A stretch of DNA of 64,000 nucleotides from Orientallactaga sibirica (GCA_036365145.1 JAEOAD010002231.1:4009501-4073500); one strand, 5' to 3'. Positions 1 through 10,533 are shown, counted from the first letter of the stretch. Notes: generated from the sequence alone by a model not told the origin. Numbers and translations: made by a program.

Positions 1-208
1 GATTGCTTAGCAGTTAAGGCACTTGCCTTCAGAACCTAACTACTTGAGTTTGATTCCCCATTGCCCACATAAAGCCAGATGCATAAAGTGGAGCATGCAT
101 AAAGTGGAACAGTTTGTGTTCAGTGGCTGGAGGCCTTGGTGTGTCCATTCTCTGTCTGTCTCTCTTCTATCTCTATCTACTTGCAAATAAATAAATAAAA
201 ATATATTA
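1..208 (+). mobile_element. tRNA-derived SINE (Dip-like), 5' end cut by the window edge
   Basis: Begins within the head (GCTTAGCAGTTAAGGCACTT), continues through the B box region (GATTCCCCA), the middle (AAAGCCAGATGCATAAAGTG), a CT-rich segment and the AAATAAATAAATAAAA end. The same element occurs dozens of times in the window. Its full head, GGGCTGGAGAGATGGCTTAG, contains a polymerase III A box (TGGCTTAGCGG in good copies) and a B box (GGTTCAATTCC), showing tRNA ancestry. Confidence 0.9.
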
Positions 209-219
209 AAAAAATAATT

Positions 220-366
220 GCCAGGCACGGTGGCTCATGTCTTTAATCCCAGAACTTAGGAGGTTGAGGAAGAAGGATTGTTGTGAGTCTGAGGCCAGCC
301 TGGAGTATAGAGTGAGTTCCAGGTTACCATGGGCTAGAATGAGAACATGCCTTAAAAAAATTAATT
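220..366 (+). mobile_element. B1 SINE
   Basis: Starts GCCAGGCACGGTGGCTCATG and ends in AAAAAAATTAATT, with the 7SL-type core TTTAATCCCAG and GAGGCCAGCCTGG. Head to tail behind the SINE at the left edge. Confidence 0.88.
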
Positions 367-524
367 AACACATAAGAATCACCCATATGAACATGGTGTC
401 ATGATGTTTTTGCATATTTATATATTGTATAATGCTCCAGCTCCAGTCAGGATGAACAAATCTATCTTTCAAACTTTTATCATTTCATTGTAATAAAAAC
501 ATTTAAAATCCTTTTATTTCGCTT
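367..524 (-). mobile_element. Old L1 3' UTR fragment, antisense (left part)
   Basis: The plus strand resembles the reverse complement of ancient L1 3' UTRs (TTTATCATTTCATTGTAATA then ACATTTAAAATCCTTTT). It continues at 884-1330 after a B3-type insertion. Confidence 0.6.
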
Positions 525-883
525 ACTATTTTTGCATGTGCATGTGTAGTCGGTGTGATATGGTGTGTGCATGTCTCTGTTGGTATGTGTGGTGTATGCA
601 TGTATGTGTATATAGACGCATGCCCAGTGCATGCAGCCAGAGGAGAGTGAATGTAGGGTGTCCACCTCCATTACTAATCTACTTGCTTCCTTGAAATGAA
701 GTCTATTCACTAAGTCCGGAGCTTTGGTGATTTCACAAGCTCCAGAGATTCTCCAGTCTCTGCTCCCCATAGGGCTGGGTTTCAGACCCCACTATTTACA
801 TGGGTTCTGGGGAATCAAACTCAGTGGTCTCAGCATTGCACAGGAAGTCTCTTAGCTGCCAAGCCATCATGCCACCCCTCATC
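525..883 (-). mobile_element. B3-type SINE, antisense, diverged
   Basis: A TG-rich start (GTGTGCATGTCTCTGTTGGT) followed by GGGTTCTGGGGAATCAAACTC and a CCAAGCCATCATGCCACCCC end, the reverse complement of the B3/B2 tRNA-like head. It interrupts an older L1. Confidence 0.65.
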
Positions 884-1330
884 TAGCTATTTGATATGTA
901 CAGTACATCTGTAAGCATCCTGCTATACACACTGGAACTTCTTGCTTCTAGCTGTAAGTTGGTGCCCATTGATCAACCTTTGCCTACATCTCTCCCCTCT
1001 CTTCCCAACTACTGGTAACCACCATTCCATTCCCAACTTCTACAAAGTTTTAGACTTTGCATGAATAAGACCATAGACTACTTATCTTTCTCTGTCAGGT
1101 ATATTTCACCTAACATAATGATCTCTAGGTTCATAGATCATTTCAAGGTACAGTTAAGTATAAGAAAAGGGCAAAATATATCATACTAAGATAATGCTGC
1201 CCAGAAACAGAAGTACTATTAGAAAATTCCCTCCCAGCACCTTTCATTGGATACATTTTTATACGATGTGATACTATATTTCTCTTTACAGTTGGGTACT
1301 ATTTCTATCCCTCAGTCCAATCTGGCTGTG
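884..1330 (-). mobile_element. Old L1 3' UTR fragment, antisense (right part)
   Basis: Contains CTACTGGTAACCACCATTCC and TATTTCACCTAACATAATGA, the reverse complement of a conserved segment at the end of L1 ORF2 and the 3' UTR. The same segment appears at 59760-59940. The last 150 bp are diverged and the right boundary is uncertain. Confidence 0.7.
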
Positions 1331-1423
1331 TTTTTGCAATAGAGGTCTCTTAAAATTCTTTTTGTCTTATGTGGGTCTCCTTGTAATGTGTTTTATTAAA
1401 CAAAACCTGTATTCAGGCTTTTT

Positions 1424-1567
1424 TTTTTTTTCAAGGTAGGGTCTCACTCTAGCTCAGGCTGACTTGGAATTCACTATGTAATCTCAGGGTGGCCTTGAAC
1501 TCATGGCGATCCTCCTACCTCTGCCTTCTGAGTGCTGGGATTAAAGACATGTGCCACCACACCCAGC
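1424..1567 (-). mobile_element. B1 SINE, antisense, with target-site duplication
   Basis: T-tract then CAAGGTAGGGTCTCACTCTA through GGGATTAAAGACATGTGCCA. It is flanked by the 12-bp direct repeat TTCAGGCTTTTT (1412-1423 and 1568-1579), which defines the insertion. Confidence 0.9.
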
Positions 1568-1579
1568 TTCAGGCTTTTT

Positions 1580-2435
1580 ATTTTTAAATAAAGCTTTTGT
1601 GACCTAAAGTCTTCTGAAATTATCTAGGAAAAGTACTATATGCTCCTTCTAAACCCATCCATACACCCTTAGTGTCTTCTGTGTATTCCCCAGCATCCCT
1701 CAGCTTTATCTTTAGAACATGCTTCTCTGAGAGTGATCTGAGCAGTGTCTTCTCAGAAGTTCTTAATTTCAGCACTGCATTTTCCATCACAGTATATCAT
1801 TATACACATTGATACATTGAGCCTACATCAATCACACTTCTCTCCATAGAAATATAAAAAATAACTGGCACCACAACACAATCAGCTTCTTATATCCTCA
1901 TGTTTTTACAAAAACATTTTTTGAAAAACTGCTATGAATAGTATAAGCCATCCTTAATCACTTTCAAAGATTTATGCATATAGGCAGTGATTTCTGATTT
2001 TTGAACTTAAAAAACATTCAAACATGGATGTTTTCCAAATTTCAACTTTTTTCCTTAGGATGGCTTCTGAGATATAAAATAACTGGGTCAAATGGTATTA
2101 ATATTTTAATTACTTAATAAATATTACAAAGCTACTTTCCAGAGAGGTTGAATCATTTTTCACTTTGCTATCTTTCTTACTTCAGGCTTATTACTTATCA
2201 CATCTTTCTTCTTGTAGAAGCTTTTAACTTTCAGCTTTTCAACCCAGTCTTCACACTGTGCTGCTCTTCATTTCCAACTTAATGTTCAGTCACTAGTGTC
2301 CCAATAAACATATACCATGAGGAAGCCATTAAAAAATCACACGTTAATTAAGACCTTCTTTTCTCATAAATCTTCTGCAGTGTGGGTTCACATATATGTC
2401 CCTTGAGATTGAAACATTTCTGGCTTTAGTCAGGA
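1580..2435. other. AT-rich intergenic DNA, no feature recognised
   Basis: No open frame, splice signal or recognisable repeat. Probably old decayed DNA. Confidence 0.5.
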
Positions 2436-2450
2436 CACATTCTTCCTTTT

Positions 2451-2741
2451 AAAAAAATTTTTTTTATTTTTTTAATTTATTTTTGGAGAGAGACACAGAA
2501 AGAGACAGACAGAGAGTGAGAAGGAGACAGATAGAGATGGGGCGTGCCAGCAGTCTCTCAGCTGCTGTGAACGAAATCCAGATGCGTGCGCCCCCTTGTG
2601 GTCAAGTGCGACATGGTGCCCTTGAGTCACTTTGCATCTGGCTAAACGTGGGACCTGGAGACTGGAACTGCTGGAGATTGGAACCAGCGTTCTTAGGCTT
2701 AGGAAGGCAGGCGCCTTAACCACTAAGCCATCTCTCCAGCC
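2451..2741 (-). mobile_element. Dip-like SINE, long subfamily, antisense, 15-bp target duplication
   Basis: Flanked by CACATTCTTCCTTTT at 2436-2450 and 2742-2756. This copy has an extra internal segment compared with the common short form; at 2587-2601 that segment reads TGCGCCCCCTTGTGG, whose reverse complement CCACAAGGGGGCGCA is CTCF-like. It ends at the reverse complement of GGGCTGGAGAGATGG. Confidence 0.92.
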
Positions 2742-2989
2742 CACATTCTTCCTTTTTTTGCTGCTGCCACAGCTCCACTGCATTTGCTTTGGCTTCAGTG
2801 TTCTTACTAATTTTGCATAGATCTGAGAGTTTTAGAAATGGCTGAACCATCCTATTACTAGTACTTCAAATGTTCAGGTACTTAGGTAGTCAACCTGTTG
2901 GAAGGTCAAGGACAAGAAAAACACAGTAACAGCAGCAACTTTTCTTTTGTTGAGGTAAATAGAATGATGAGTTATATTTTTATTATTTA

Positions 2990-3328
2990 TTTATTTTGTA
3001 TGCATATTTTATGTGTGTGGGTTCATGTATGTGTGTAGGTGCAAGTGCACATGAGCATGGGGAGGCCAGAGGTCAATGTTGGGGGTCTTCCACAGTCACT
3101 CTCTACTTATTTTTTGAGATAGGCTCTCTCATTGAAACCAGAGCTCACTGATTCAAGCTAGACTAGCTAGCCAGTAAGTCCTAGGGATTCTGTCTCTGCT
3201 ACTCCAGTGCTGGCATTAGAGATGTGCAACATCATGAGAGCTTTTAGGTAGGGGAAGAGGGTTTGAACTAGGGTTTTCATCTTGCATGGCAAGCTCTTTA
3301 CTCGTGGAGTCATCTCCTGAGCTCTAGA
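2990..3328 (-). mobile_element. B3-type SINE, antisense
   Basis: TG-rich start (TATGTGTGTAGGTGCAAGTG), GAGGCCAGAGGTCAATG, TTTTTTGAGATAGGCTCTCT and a final GAGTCATCTCCTGAGC. This is the typical order of an antisense B3. Confidence 0.8.
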
Positions 3329-3407
3329 AGGGCAAGTTATAAATGCCTTTGGTGGACTCACTTATGTCCTTTATATGTGTGAAAATTTGCTAATAAAAAG
3401 AATAGGA

Positions 3408-3618
3408 GGGCTGGAGAGAGTGTTTAGTAGTTAAGACACTTGCCTGCAAAGCCAAGGGACCCAGGTTCAATTCTCCAGAACCCATGTAAGCCAAATGCAC
3501 AAGGTGGCACATGCATCTGGAGTTCGTTTGCAGTGGCTGGATGACTTGGCATGCCCATTCTCTCTATCTGCCTCTTTCTCTCTCTCTCTCAAATAAAGAA
3601 ATAAAAATTTAAAAAAAG
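3408..3618 (+). mobile_element. Dip-like SINE, short form
   Basis: GGGCTGGAGAGAGTGTTTAG head, CCCAGGTTCAATTCTCCAG B-box region, CT tail and CAAATAAAGAAATAAAAA end. Confidence 0.9.
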
Positions 3619-5370
3619 ATTTTTAAACTATATTTTTAAAAGAATAGAAGATTTAAGCACTGTCAACAACTGCTAACAACACAAAAGATTTTTAAAAATC
3701 ATGTTTTATATAAATATGAAATATGTTAAATTTCACCAGCAATCAGAATAATAAGGGCCTGATTTGTTTAACAAAAGAATGGCAAGAAAACACAAGCTGG
3801 AGTGGAAACTGGGAAAGTCCTTTAAGATTAAAAGAAATTTGCAAGTCATAGTAAATAATTCAGTGTTAAAGCCTTAATTAAACCCTGATTCAATGTAAAT
3901 GTTACAATGTTGGTATTTCTGATATAAATGAAACTTGAACACTATTACATATTTGGCAATATTAATAACTTGTTCCTATTTTTGTTAATGTTGTTATATT
4001 ATTACAGATGTACAAAATGAGTCTCTAACCATTATAAAACATACTATTATATTTATGTATTAAAATACATAAGTGATGTTAGCCTAGTTTTTTTAAAGTA
4101 TCCTTTGAGAAATTGAAATTATTACTTTTTTGCCTTCACACAGAATTTACTCCCAAATTGAAAAATTAACCTGCTTGAAGAGTAGGGTTAGGTGGTAAAA
4201 CCCTTGAGTCATCAAACAAAAAGAAATTTAATATTCCTGGGATCTCAGAATTCCAGTATTCTCCAAACACAGTTGTCACAAAGAATGTCCTACTGAAGGT
4301 AAACTTAGTTTGTTCACTGACTTTTCTAGCTCAGCAATCTTATGTACCCAGAGTCCAACCCCACAATAGGGCTCCATTGATCCTATCACATTTCCACCTT
4401 CCTTCACTCTCTGGATCTCCTATTGTCTGTCCTCACTCAGCTTAAGTTAAACCTGCCTGTTGTCTCTGTATTTGCATGGTGCTGCTGAACATGGCTGAGA
4501 AAAGACACTAAGCCCACCTCCACCCCCATCTCATCTTAAATTTATGATCTTGAACTTCAAATGACCCTGAAGTCCTGGCAGGGAATCAAACCACACACTC
4601 ACAGTGTGTGGCTTCTCTCTTCCACCTTCCCATATCAATGTTTTGCACCTTGTCTCTCCTCAAACTCTGTGAATGTTCCCTCACAGCCCACAAATGACAA
4701 CCTTGCTTCCCTGCTCTCTGAGTGCTGGAGCGGGGAGTAAGGGATTTCCACAGACATGCATCATCATGGCTGCTCACAGGAACCAGATTCCCAGCCTGTC
4801 CTCTCTTCTGTAGATGAAACATTGATATTTCAAACCCTTACTAGACAATATAATTATGAACCAGATATAATTTCCTCCCAAGTATTAGAAAAAAATTGCT
4901 TCAGCAATTCTATTTTCCTTGCTTATGTAATCAGTTTTTCCATTCTTAAGTGCCACTTTGAGTGGAGTATATGCTATCACTCCCGTTTTTAAAAACACAT
5001 GCACACAAAAAGAAAATGTCTTGACTCTACATCTCCCTGGTGACCCTAACCTGTTTTTCTGAAGGCTTTTCCAATTACATGCCTAGAACATGGCATCTAT
5101 ACTCCATGAGTCCACTTCCCATTGTACCTGTAGGCTTTTGTGCCAACTATTGTACCCTGATTGCCCTATGCCTTGATCTTAGGGTCATTTCTCAGTCCCC
5201 CTCCAATATGCCTCATAGCATTTGATATAACTGGTTATTGCCAGCTCCTGGAAACACTATCCCCTTGACAGTAGGTCTCATACTCACTCGTTTCTTCCCT
5301 CATACTCTGTCCACTCCCTTTAGCCTGCTTTGCTAATTCATCCTCTTTACAGCTAACTTCTTTTTAAAAA
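3619..5370. other. Intergenic DNA without a recognised feature
   Basis: AT-rich to 4200, then moderately C/T-rich between 4370 and 5340. I saw no exon, RNA gene or repeat that I can name; short open frames at 4586-4822, 4756-4992 and 5040-5225 have no recognisable content. Part of 4490-4800 may be an old repeat. Confidence 0.4.
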
Positions 5371-5375
5371 TAATA

Positions 5376-5513
5376 TTTGGGGATGGCTTAGCAGTTAAGG
5401 TGTTTGTCAATGATGTCTAAGGACCCAGGTTTAATTCCCCAGTACCCATGTAAGACAATACACAAGGAGGCACATGTGTCTGAAGCTAGTTTGCAATGGC
5501 TAGACGCCCTGGT

Positions 5514-5552
<39 letters not shown>

Positions 5553-5602
5553 ATATCTCTCTTTCCTGCTCAAATAAATTTAAAAAATTTAAAAATAAAA
5601 AT
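5376..5602 (+). mobile_element. Dip-like SINE with expanded CT tract
   Basis: Head GGGGATGGCTTAGCAGTTAA, internal ACCCAGGTTTAATTCCCCAG, then an uninterrupted CT run (about 5515-5550) and CAAATAAATTTAAAAAA. Confidence 0.87.
5515..5550. repeat. (CT)n microsatellite in a SINE tail
   Basis: About 17 CT units grown from the pyrimidine-rich segment of the host SINE. Confidence 0.9.
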
Positions 5603-5605
5603 AAT

Positions 5606-5781
5606 ATTTATTTAGTTATGTCAGGGGATGGGGTGCACCAGGGTTTCTTGCCACTGGAAATAAATGTCAAACACTCGCACCACTTTGTGTATCTGACTTT
5701 ACCTGAGTTCTGAGGAAATGAACCCAGCCAGCAAGCTTTATAAGCAAGTGTCTTTAGCCATGGAACCATCTCCCCAGCCCC
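5606..5781 (-). mobile_element. Dip-like SINE, antisense, diverged
   Basis: Reads ATTTATTTAGTTATG, GGGTGCACCAGGGTTTC, TTGTGTATCTGACTTTACC and AACCATCTCCCCAGCCCC, the reverse complement of the SINE. It forms an inverted pair with the preceding plus-strand copy. Confidence 0.8.
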
Positions 5782-6205
5782 AACAACCAACTTAGTGTTG
5801 GTGACCACTGGAGTGAATTTACTCACTAAAGTGCTGAGAAGAAGTAACATGGAGTGTTTAGCATTAAGTGAAACATCTCTATCATACCCTCCAAGGCCAT
5901 TGCAGTAGAGGTGGTGGAAAGAATGTAAGAGCTAAAGGAAGGAGAGGACTGTTCACAATGCTGGCTTCCAAACATGAAATGGCCTTGATATTCATGACCT
6001 CACACTGGCTGACATTACTGACATAAAACCTGCATAATGGGAGGAAAAAACTGATGACATCAAAATAGAAGAGAGACTAGTTGGAAAGAAGTGACTTAGG
6101 GGAGGGGAGATTTGGGAGGGGAAAAAGAGCAGTGATGGGAGGGGATTGTGATCATGGTATATTGTCCATATTATGAAAGTTGTCAATAAAACATTTTAAA
6201 AATGA
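5782..6205 (+). mobile_element. L1 3' UTR and end, 5'-truncated
   Basis: Resembles rodent L1 3' UTRs (CCATTGCAGTAGAGGTGGTG) and finishes with TATTGTCCATATTATGAAAG then GTTGTCAATAAAACATTTTAA, a polyadenylation-type end. A shorter relative of the same 3' end is at 34118-34345. Confidence 0.65.
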
Positions 6206-7660
6206 ACCTCTGCTTAAAAGACTCTAAAAAACACCCCCTAAAAAACCCACTTAGATCTGATAAACATTTTTTTCAGAGTTCAAAATCAATACACAAAAAT
6301 CAGTAGCCTTTCTATATACCAACAGTGAACTTGCCTAGAAAAAAAAAATCAAGAAAAAAATCCATTTACAGTAGCTTCAAAGAAAAAATGTCCTAAAATA
6401 AAATAAATAAAATTAACCAATGAAGTGAAAACCTACACAATGAAAAATTCAAAACACTGAGGAAAGAAACTGAAAATATCAAAAGATGGAATGACCTCTC
6501 ATGCTCATGGACTTGAGAATCAATATCAATGGCCGTATTATGAAAATGATATACAGATTCAACTCAATTCCCATCAAAATTTCAATGACATTCTTCACAG
6601 AACTAGGAAAACCAATCCTAAAATTCTTATGATGACACAAAACACCTTGAATAGTCAAAGCCATCTTAAATAGGAAGAGGAATGCTAGAGTGATCTGATT
6701 TCAAATTATACTATAGAACCATGGAAGCAACATGGTACTGGCATGAAAACAAGACCAATGAAATAGACTAGAGGGCCCAGAAATAAACACACATATATAA
6801 AGCCACCTAGTTTTAGACAAAGGTGTCATAAACATACATGCAAGGGAAGATGGCCTGTTTAACAAATGATTCTGGGGTAATTGTCAAAGAATCCAATGAC
6901 CTACATCTGTCTCTCACCCTAACAATAACAACTCAAAATGATCAAATAACTTAAGAAAATCCTGAAACTCTGAGAGTGCTAGAGGAAAACATATTTGAAG
7001 ATGCAGACATAGGCAAGAACTTTCTGAATAAGACTCCAGTAGTCCAGGAAACAATCCCAAGAACTGATGAGTGGGATTACAAGAAGTTAAAATTCTTCTG
7101 TATAGCAAAGAAAATAATTACCAGAGAGAAGAGACAGCCTAAAGAATGTGAAAAAACATTTGCCAATTAAATATCAAATAAGGGGGTTAATACCTAGAAT
7201 GTACAAAGAACTACAAAAATTAAACTTAAAAAATCACCCCATCAGCAAATGTTCTAATTAACTGAATAAACAATTCTCAAAAGAAGAGATACAAATGACC
7301 AATAAAGATGTGAAAAACTGTTTAACATCCTTAGCCATTAAAGAAATACAAATTAAAACTGCTGTAATATTTGATATCACCCTATTCATAATGTCTATAA
7401 AGAAAAAGTAGCAAATGCTGGCTAGCACGTGGAGAAAGAGGAATACTTATATGCATACTGCTAGTCAAAATGTAAACTGTTGCAGCCACCATGGAAGTCA
7501 GTGTGGAGGTTCCTAAAAGCATAGAAAAGAAAACTACCATATGACCCAACTATACCAACTCTGGGTATATGTTGAAAGGAACAAGTCAGCATACCACCGA
7601 GATGCTCGCACATCCGTGTTTATTTCTACACTACCATCATATATGAATATATAAAGAAAA
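6206..7660 (+). mobile_element. L1 fragment, ORF2 C-terminal coding region, inactive
   Basis: The plus strand follows L1 ORF2 sense sequence from the late reverse-transcriptase region (AATCAATATCAATGGCCGTA, ATTCTTCACAGAACTAGGAAA) to the C-terminal end (ATATGACCCAACTATACCAA, GGGTATATGTTGAAAGGAAC). Only short open pieces survive, so it is dead. It continues at 8481-8546 and 9903-10260 with SINEs between. Confidence 0.88.
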
Positions 7661-7663
7661 TAT

Positions 7664-7856
7664 TTTAAAAGCTGGGGCAAGAAAGATGGCTTAGCAACTC
7701 CACCAAATCCATGTAAGCCAGACACACAAGGTGATGAATGTGCACAAGGTGCTGCATGAGTCTGGAGTCCAATTGCAGTGGCTAGATGCCCTGGAATGCT
7801 GATTTTTCTCTCTCTCTTTCTCATGAAAATAATAAAATAAAATAAATTTTTCAAAA
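7664..7856 (+). mobile_element. Dip-like SINE inside L1
   Basis: GGGGCAAGAAAGATGGCTTAG head with part of the tRNA-like region missing, then the usual middle, CT tail and AATAAAATAAATTTTT end. Confidence 0.8.
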
Positions 7857-8022
7857 AAGCTGAGCATAGGGGTCTATACCCACAATTCCAGCACTCAAGA
7901 AGTAGAGGTAGGAAGATTGCTTATGTTTGAAGCCAGCTGGTCTACATAGCAAGTCCCAATCTAGCCAGAGTTACACAGTGAGACCTTGAATCAATAAAAC
8001 AAACAAAAAGAAAAGAAAATTT
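7857..8022 (+). mobile_element. B1 SINE, diverged, inside L1
   Basis: GCTGAGCATAGGGGTCTATA start, CCAGCACTCAAGAAGTAGAG, and GAGACCTTGAATCAATAAAA end. Confidence 0.8.
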
Positions 8023-8026
8023 TAAA

Positions 8027-8184
8027 GCTGGACGTGGTGGCACATGCCTTTAACCCCAGCACTCGGGAGGCAGAGGTAGGAGGATCACCGAGAGTTCAAA
8101 GCCACCCTGAGACTACATAGTTAATTCCAGGTTAGCCTGGACCAGAGTGAGACTCTACCTCAAAAAAACAAACAAAAAAAAAAA

Positions 8185-8220
<36 letters not shown>

Positions 8221-8260
8221 AAAAAAAAAAGAAAAAGAAAGAAAAGAAAAGAAAATTTTG
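8027..8260 (+). mobile_element. B1 SINE with (AAAG)n tail
   Basis: GCTGGACGTGGTGGCACATG through GAGTGAGACTCTACCTC, then an A-rich tail that has expanded into (AAAG)n at about 8184-8252. Confidence 0.9.
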
Positions 8261-8262
8261 TG

Positions 8263-8480
8263 GAGAGATGGATTAGTGGTTAAGGTACTTGCAGCACAGC
8301 CAGAGGACCCAAGTTCAATTCCCCTGTACAAAAATACAGTACAGCCAGATGCACAAGATGGCATATGAGTCTGGAGTTCATCTGCAGTGGCTAGAGGCCT
8401 TGGCATGCCCATTTGCTCTCTTACTCTTTGTCTCTTCTTTTCTTTCTCTCAAATAAATAAATTAATTAAATTAAATAAAA
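8263..8480 (+). mobile_element. Dip-like SINE inside L1
   Basis: TGGAGAGATGGATTAGTGGT head, GGACCCAAGTTCAATTCCCC B-box region with a small local insertion, CTCTCAAATAAATAAATT end. Confidence 0.87.
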
Positions 8481-8546
8481 AAGAAAAGAAAATGTACTAC
8501 ATATACATAATGAAATTTTATTCAGTCATAAAGAAGAAGAAAAATG
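8481..8546 (+). mobile_element. L1 middle piece between nested SINEs
   Basis: TACTACATATACATAATG and ATTTTATTCAGTCATAAAGA are the conserved L1 ORF2 segment that follows the text ending near 7660, so the two pieces belong to one element. Confidence 0.8.
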
Positions 8547-8773
8547 AGAGGTGGAGAGATAGCTCAGTAGGTGAAGTGCTTTGTCCTGTGAAATGGAGAC
8601 TTAAGTTTGATCCTAAAACGCATGTGATAAAAGCCAGGCATGGAGGCATGTGCTTGAGGCAGAGACAGGCAGATCCCTCGTGTGATCCTATTGGCTGGTG
8701 CTCACCAGGTAGGCTAGGCCATCCTGGTAAGCACCAGGCTAATAGAAGACCTTTTTTCAGAACAGGTGGGCAG
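8547..8773 (+). mobile_element. B3-type SINE, left part, inside L1
   Basis: GGTGGAGAGATAGCTCAGTA head (A box), AAGCCAGGCATGGAGGCATG, then GTGCTCACCAGGTAGGCTAG. It is interrupted at 8773 and continues near 9806 after four Dip-like SINEs. Confidence 0.7.
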
Positions 8774-8987
8774 TGGGCTGGAGAGATGGCTTAGAGGTTA
8801 AGGCATTTGCCTGCAAAGCCAAAATGACCCAGGTTCAATTCCCCAGTACCCAGGTAAGCCAGATGCACAAGGTGGCACATTCATTGGAGTTCATCTGTAG
8901 TGGCTGGAGGCCCTGGTGTGCCCATTCTCTCTTTGTCTGCCTGCCTGTCTCTCTCACTATATATATATATATAAAGTATTTTTTTAA
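8774..8987 (+). mobile_element. Dip-like SINE (first of four in a head-to-tail block)
   Basis: GGGCTGGAGAGATGGCTTAG through CTCTCACTATATATATATAT. Its left flank AGGTGGGCAGT recurs after the fourth SINE of the block. Confidence 0.92.
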
Positions 8988-8989
8988 AA

Positions 8990-9146
8990 AGGTGAGCAGG
9001 TGGTTAATCTGCTTGCCTGTGAAGCTTAAGGACCCATGTTCAACTCTCCAGGTCCCACATAAGGCCTACGCACAAGGTGACACAAGCGCACAAGGTGCCA
9101 CACATGTCTGGAGTGCAAGTACAGTGGCTGGAGGTCCTGGTAGGCC

Positions 9147-9188
<42 letters not shown>

Positions 9189-9226
9189 CTCTCGCTTTCA
9201 CTCTCTCACATAAAAATAAAAAAAGG
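8990..9226 (+). mobile_element. Dip-like SINE (second of block), with long CT run
   Basis: GGTGAGCAGGTGGTTAATCT head, GTTCAACTCTCCAGGTCCC, an intermediate-length internal segment (GACACAAGCGCACAAGGTGC) and about 18 CT units (9150-9186). Confidence 0.85.
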
Positions 9227-9228
9227 CC

Positions 9229-9468
9229 AGGGCTGGAGAGATGGCTTGGCGGCTAAGGTGCATGCCTGCCAAGCCAAAGAAGGCCAGTTCTAATCTCCAG
9301 GTCCCATGTTTAGCCAGATGCAAAAAGTGACTCAAGGGCGCAATGCTGCACTTGCCCACAAGGGGGGCACACGTGTCTGGAGTTCATTCACTGGCTGATA
9401 GGCTGCTGGCACATCCATTCTCACTCTCTCTCTCTATCTCTTTAGCTCTCTCAAAAAATAAATGAAGA
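9229..9468 (+). mobile_element. Dip-like SINE, long subfamily (third of block)
   Basis: Carries the extra internal segment (AAGTGACTCAAGGGCGCAAT) followed at 9356-9370 by CCACAAGGGGGGCAC, a CTCF-like core with one inserted G. Ends CTCTCAAAAAATAAATGAAG. Confidence 0.88.
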
Positions 9469-9472
9469 AAAG

Positions 9473-9805
9473 GCCAGGGTTGGAGAGATGGCTTGGTGGT
9501 TAAAGTGCCTGCCTGCCAAGCTTAAGAACCCGGTTTCAATCTCCAGGTCCCACGTTTAGCCAGAGGCAAAAAGTGATGCAAGGGTGCAATGCCGTGCTTG
9601 CTCACAGGGGGCGCACTCATCTGGAGTTTGTTCACAGCCACTGAGAGCCTGCTGGCATGACCATTCTCTCTCTGTCTTTCTCTCTCTCTCCCTCTCTCCC
9701 TCTCTCTGTCTCTCTTTCTCTCTGTGACTCTCTCAAAAAAAAAATTTTTTTTAAAGGCAAGTCTGTTGGGCTTGCCTCAAAAAAAAAAAAAAAAAAAAAA
9801 AAAAA
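9473..9805 (+). mobile_element. Dip-like SINE, long subfamily (fourth of block) with A-rich tail
   Basis: Long-form internal segment (AAAGTGATGCAAGGGTGCAA) and CTCACAGGGGGCGCA at 9601-9615. The tail contains a CT-rich run, a short non-SINE piece (9755-9778) and a run of about 27 A. Confidence 0.82.
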
Positions 9806-9902
9806 GGTGGGCAGTACCCGATGAAGGCCTTGTCATCTGGCCTCTTGCACTCTCACACGCACATGCTTGTGTGTATATATATATATATATCCACACAGAA
9901 AT
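9806..9902 (+). mobile_element. B3-type SINE, right part, with (TA)n
   Basis: AGGTGGGCAGT repeats the sequence at 8763-8773 and leads into CTGGCCTCTTGCACTCTCA then CACACGCACATGCTTGTGTG, the expected B3 end, with a short TA run. Confidence 0.6.
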
Positions 9903-10260
9903 AAAATCACAGCATTGAAAGAAAATGAAACTAGAAATAGTTATGTTAAGCAAAATAAAGTCAGAAAGACAAAAATACTGTTTTCTCTCATTTGCAGAAC
10001 CTATATTTCAGTGTGTGTGTGTGTGTGTGTGTGTGTAAGTGAAAAAGAAACCATGAGAGAGGAAGAAGAGATCTCAAAGGAGGGGAAGGAAAGAGAAGTT
10101 ACTGGAATAAATGTGATGTGAAAGAAGGAGTAGTGCATATGTGCAGGGAGGAAGAGAATCAGAAAGAGAGGTAGGAGAGGAGCGGAGCATGGGGTGGCGG
10201 GTGAAAGAGAATAAAGTGTAATGGCATATATGAATGAAAATACATAAAGAAAAAAATTAA
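9903..10260 (+). mobile_element. L1 3' end (third piece of the interrupted element)
   Basis: TAGTTATGTTAAGCAAAATA and CTGTTTTCTCTCATTTGCAG are the L1 ORF2-end/3' UTR segment. It is followed by a GT run, a purine-rich tract (GAGGAAGAGAATCAGAAAGA) and an A-rich end. Confidence 0.78.
10012..10036. repeat. (GT)n microsatellite
   Basis: Twelve to thirteen GT units inside the L1 3' UTR. Confidence 0.9.
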
Positions 10261-10261
10261 T

Positions 10262-10530
10262 AAAAATTAAAATAAGTTAAAAATAAGACAAAAAAGCTAA
10301 CACAATGTTAAGAATTTATCTTGCCAACTATCAATAGAATATCATGATATTCATATGACAATGGAATACTGGATCAAAGACAGACAAACAGATATGTAGA
10401 ACAATATAAAGAGGTCATATAGGTCAATAAGGAAATTGGTGTATATAAAGGGTAGATGCAAGTTGATTGAGTTGGTGTGATTTACTTATTATATGAAGAA
10501 AATTTTCTCTAACTTACATATTCAAGAAAA
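10262..10530. other. AT-rich stretch, possible further L1 fragment
   Basis: TGACAATGGAATACTGGATC followed by ACAGACAAACAGATATG vaguely resembles L1 ORF2, but the match is too weak to call. Confidence 0.3.
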
Positions 10531-10533
10531 ATA

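Noticed and set aside
6479..7170. Short open frames in the L1 ORF2 region as possible genes
   Set aside because: They are fragments of a broken L1 ORF2 with stops and frameshifts between them.
8147..8412. Lysine-rich and phenylalanine-rich frames
   Set aside because: They arise from the (AAAG)n tail of a B1 and the neighbouring SINE.
8774..8860. tRNA genes suggested by A and B boxes
   Set aside because: The boxes belong to SINE heads; no copy folds into a complete cloverleaf with a proper acceptor stem and anticodon loop by eye, and all are followed by SINE bodies.
8774..9760. Regular repeat spacing resembling a repeat array (CRISPR-like)
   Set aside because: The units are 210-290 bp SINEs with unequal lengths and tails. 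This is a eukaryotic genome, so CRISPR is not expected.
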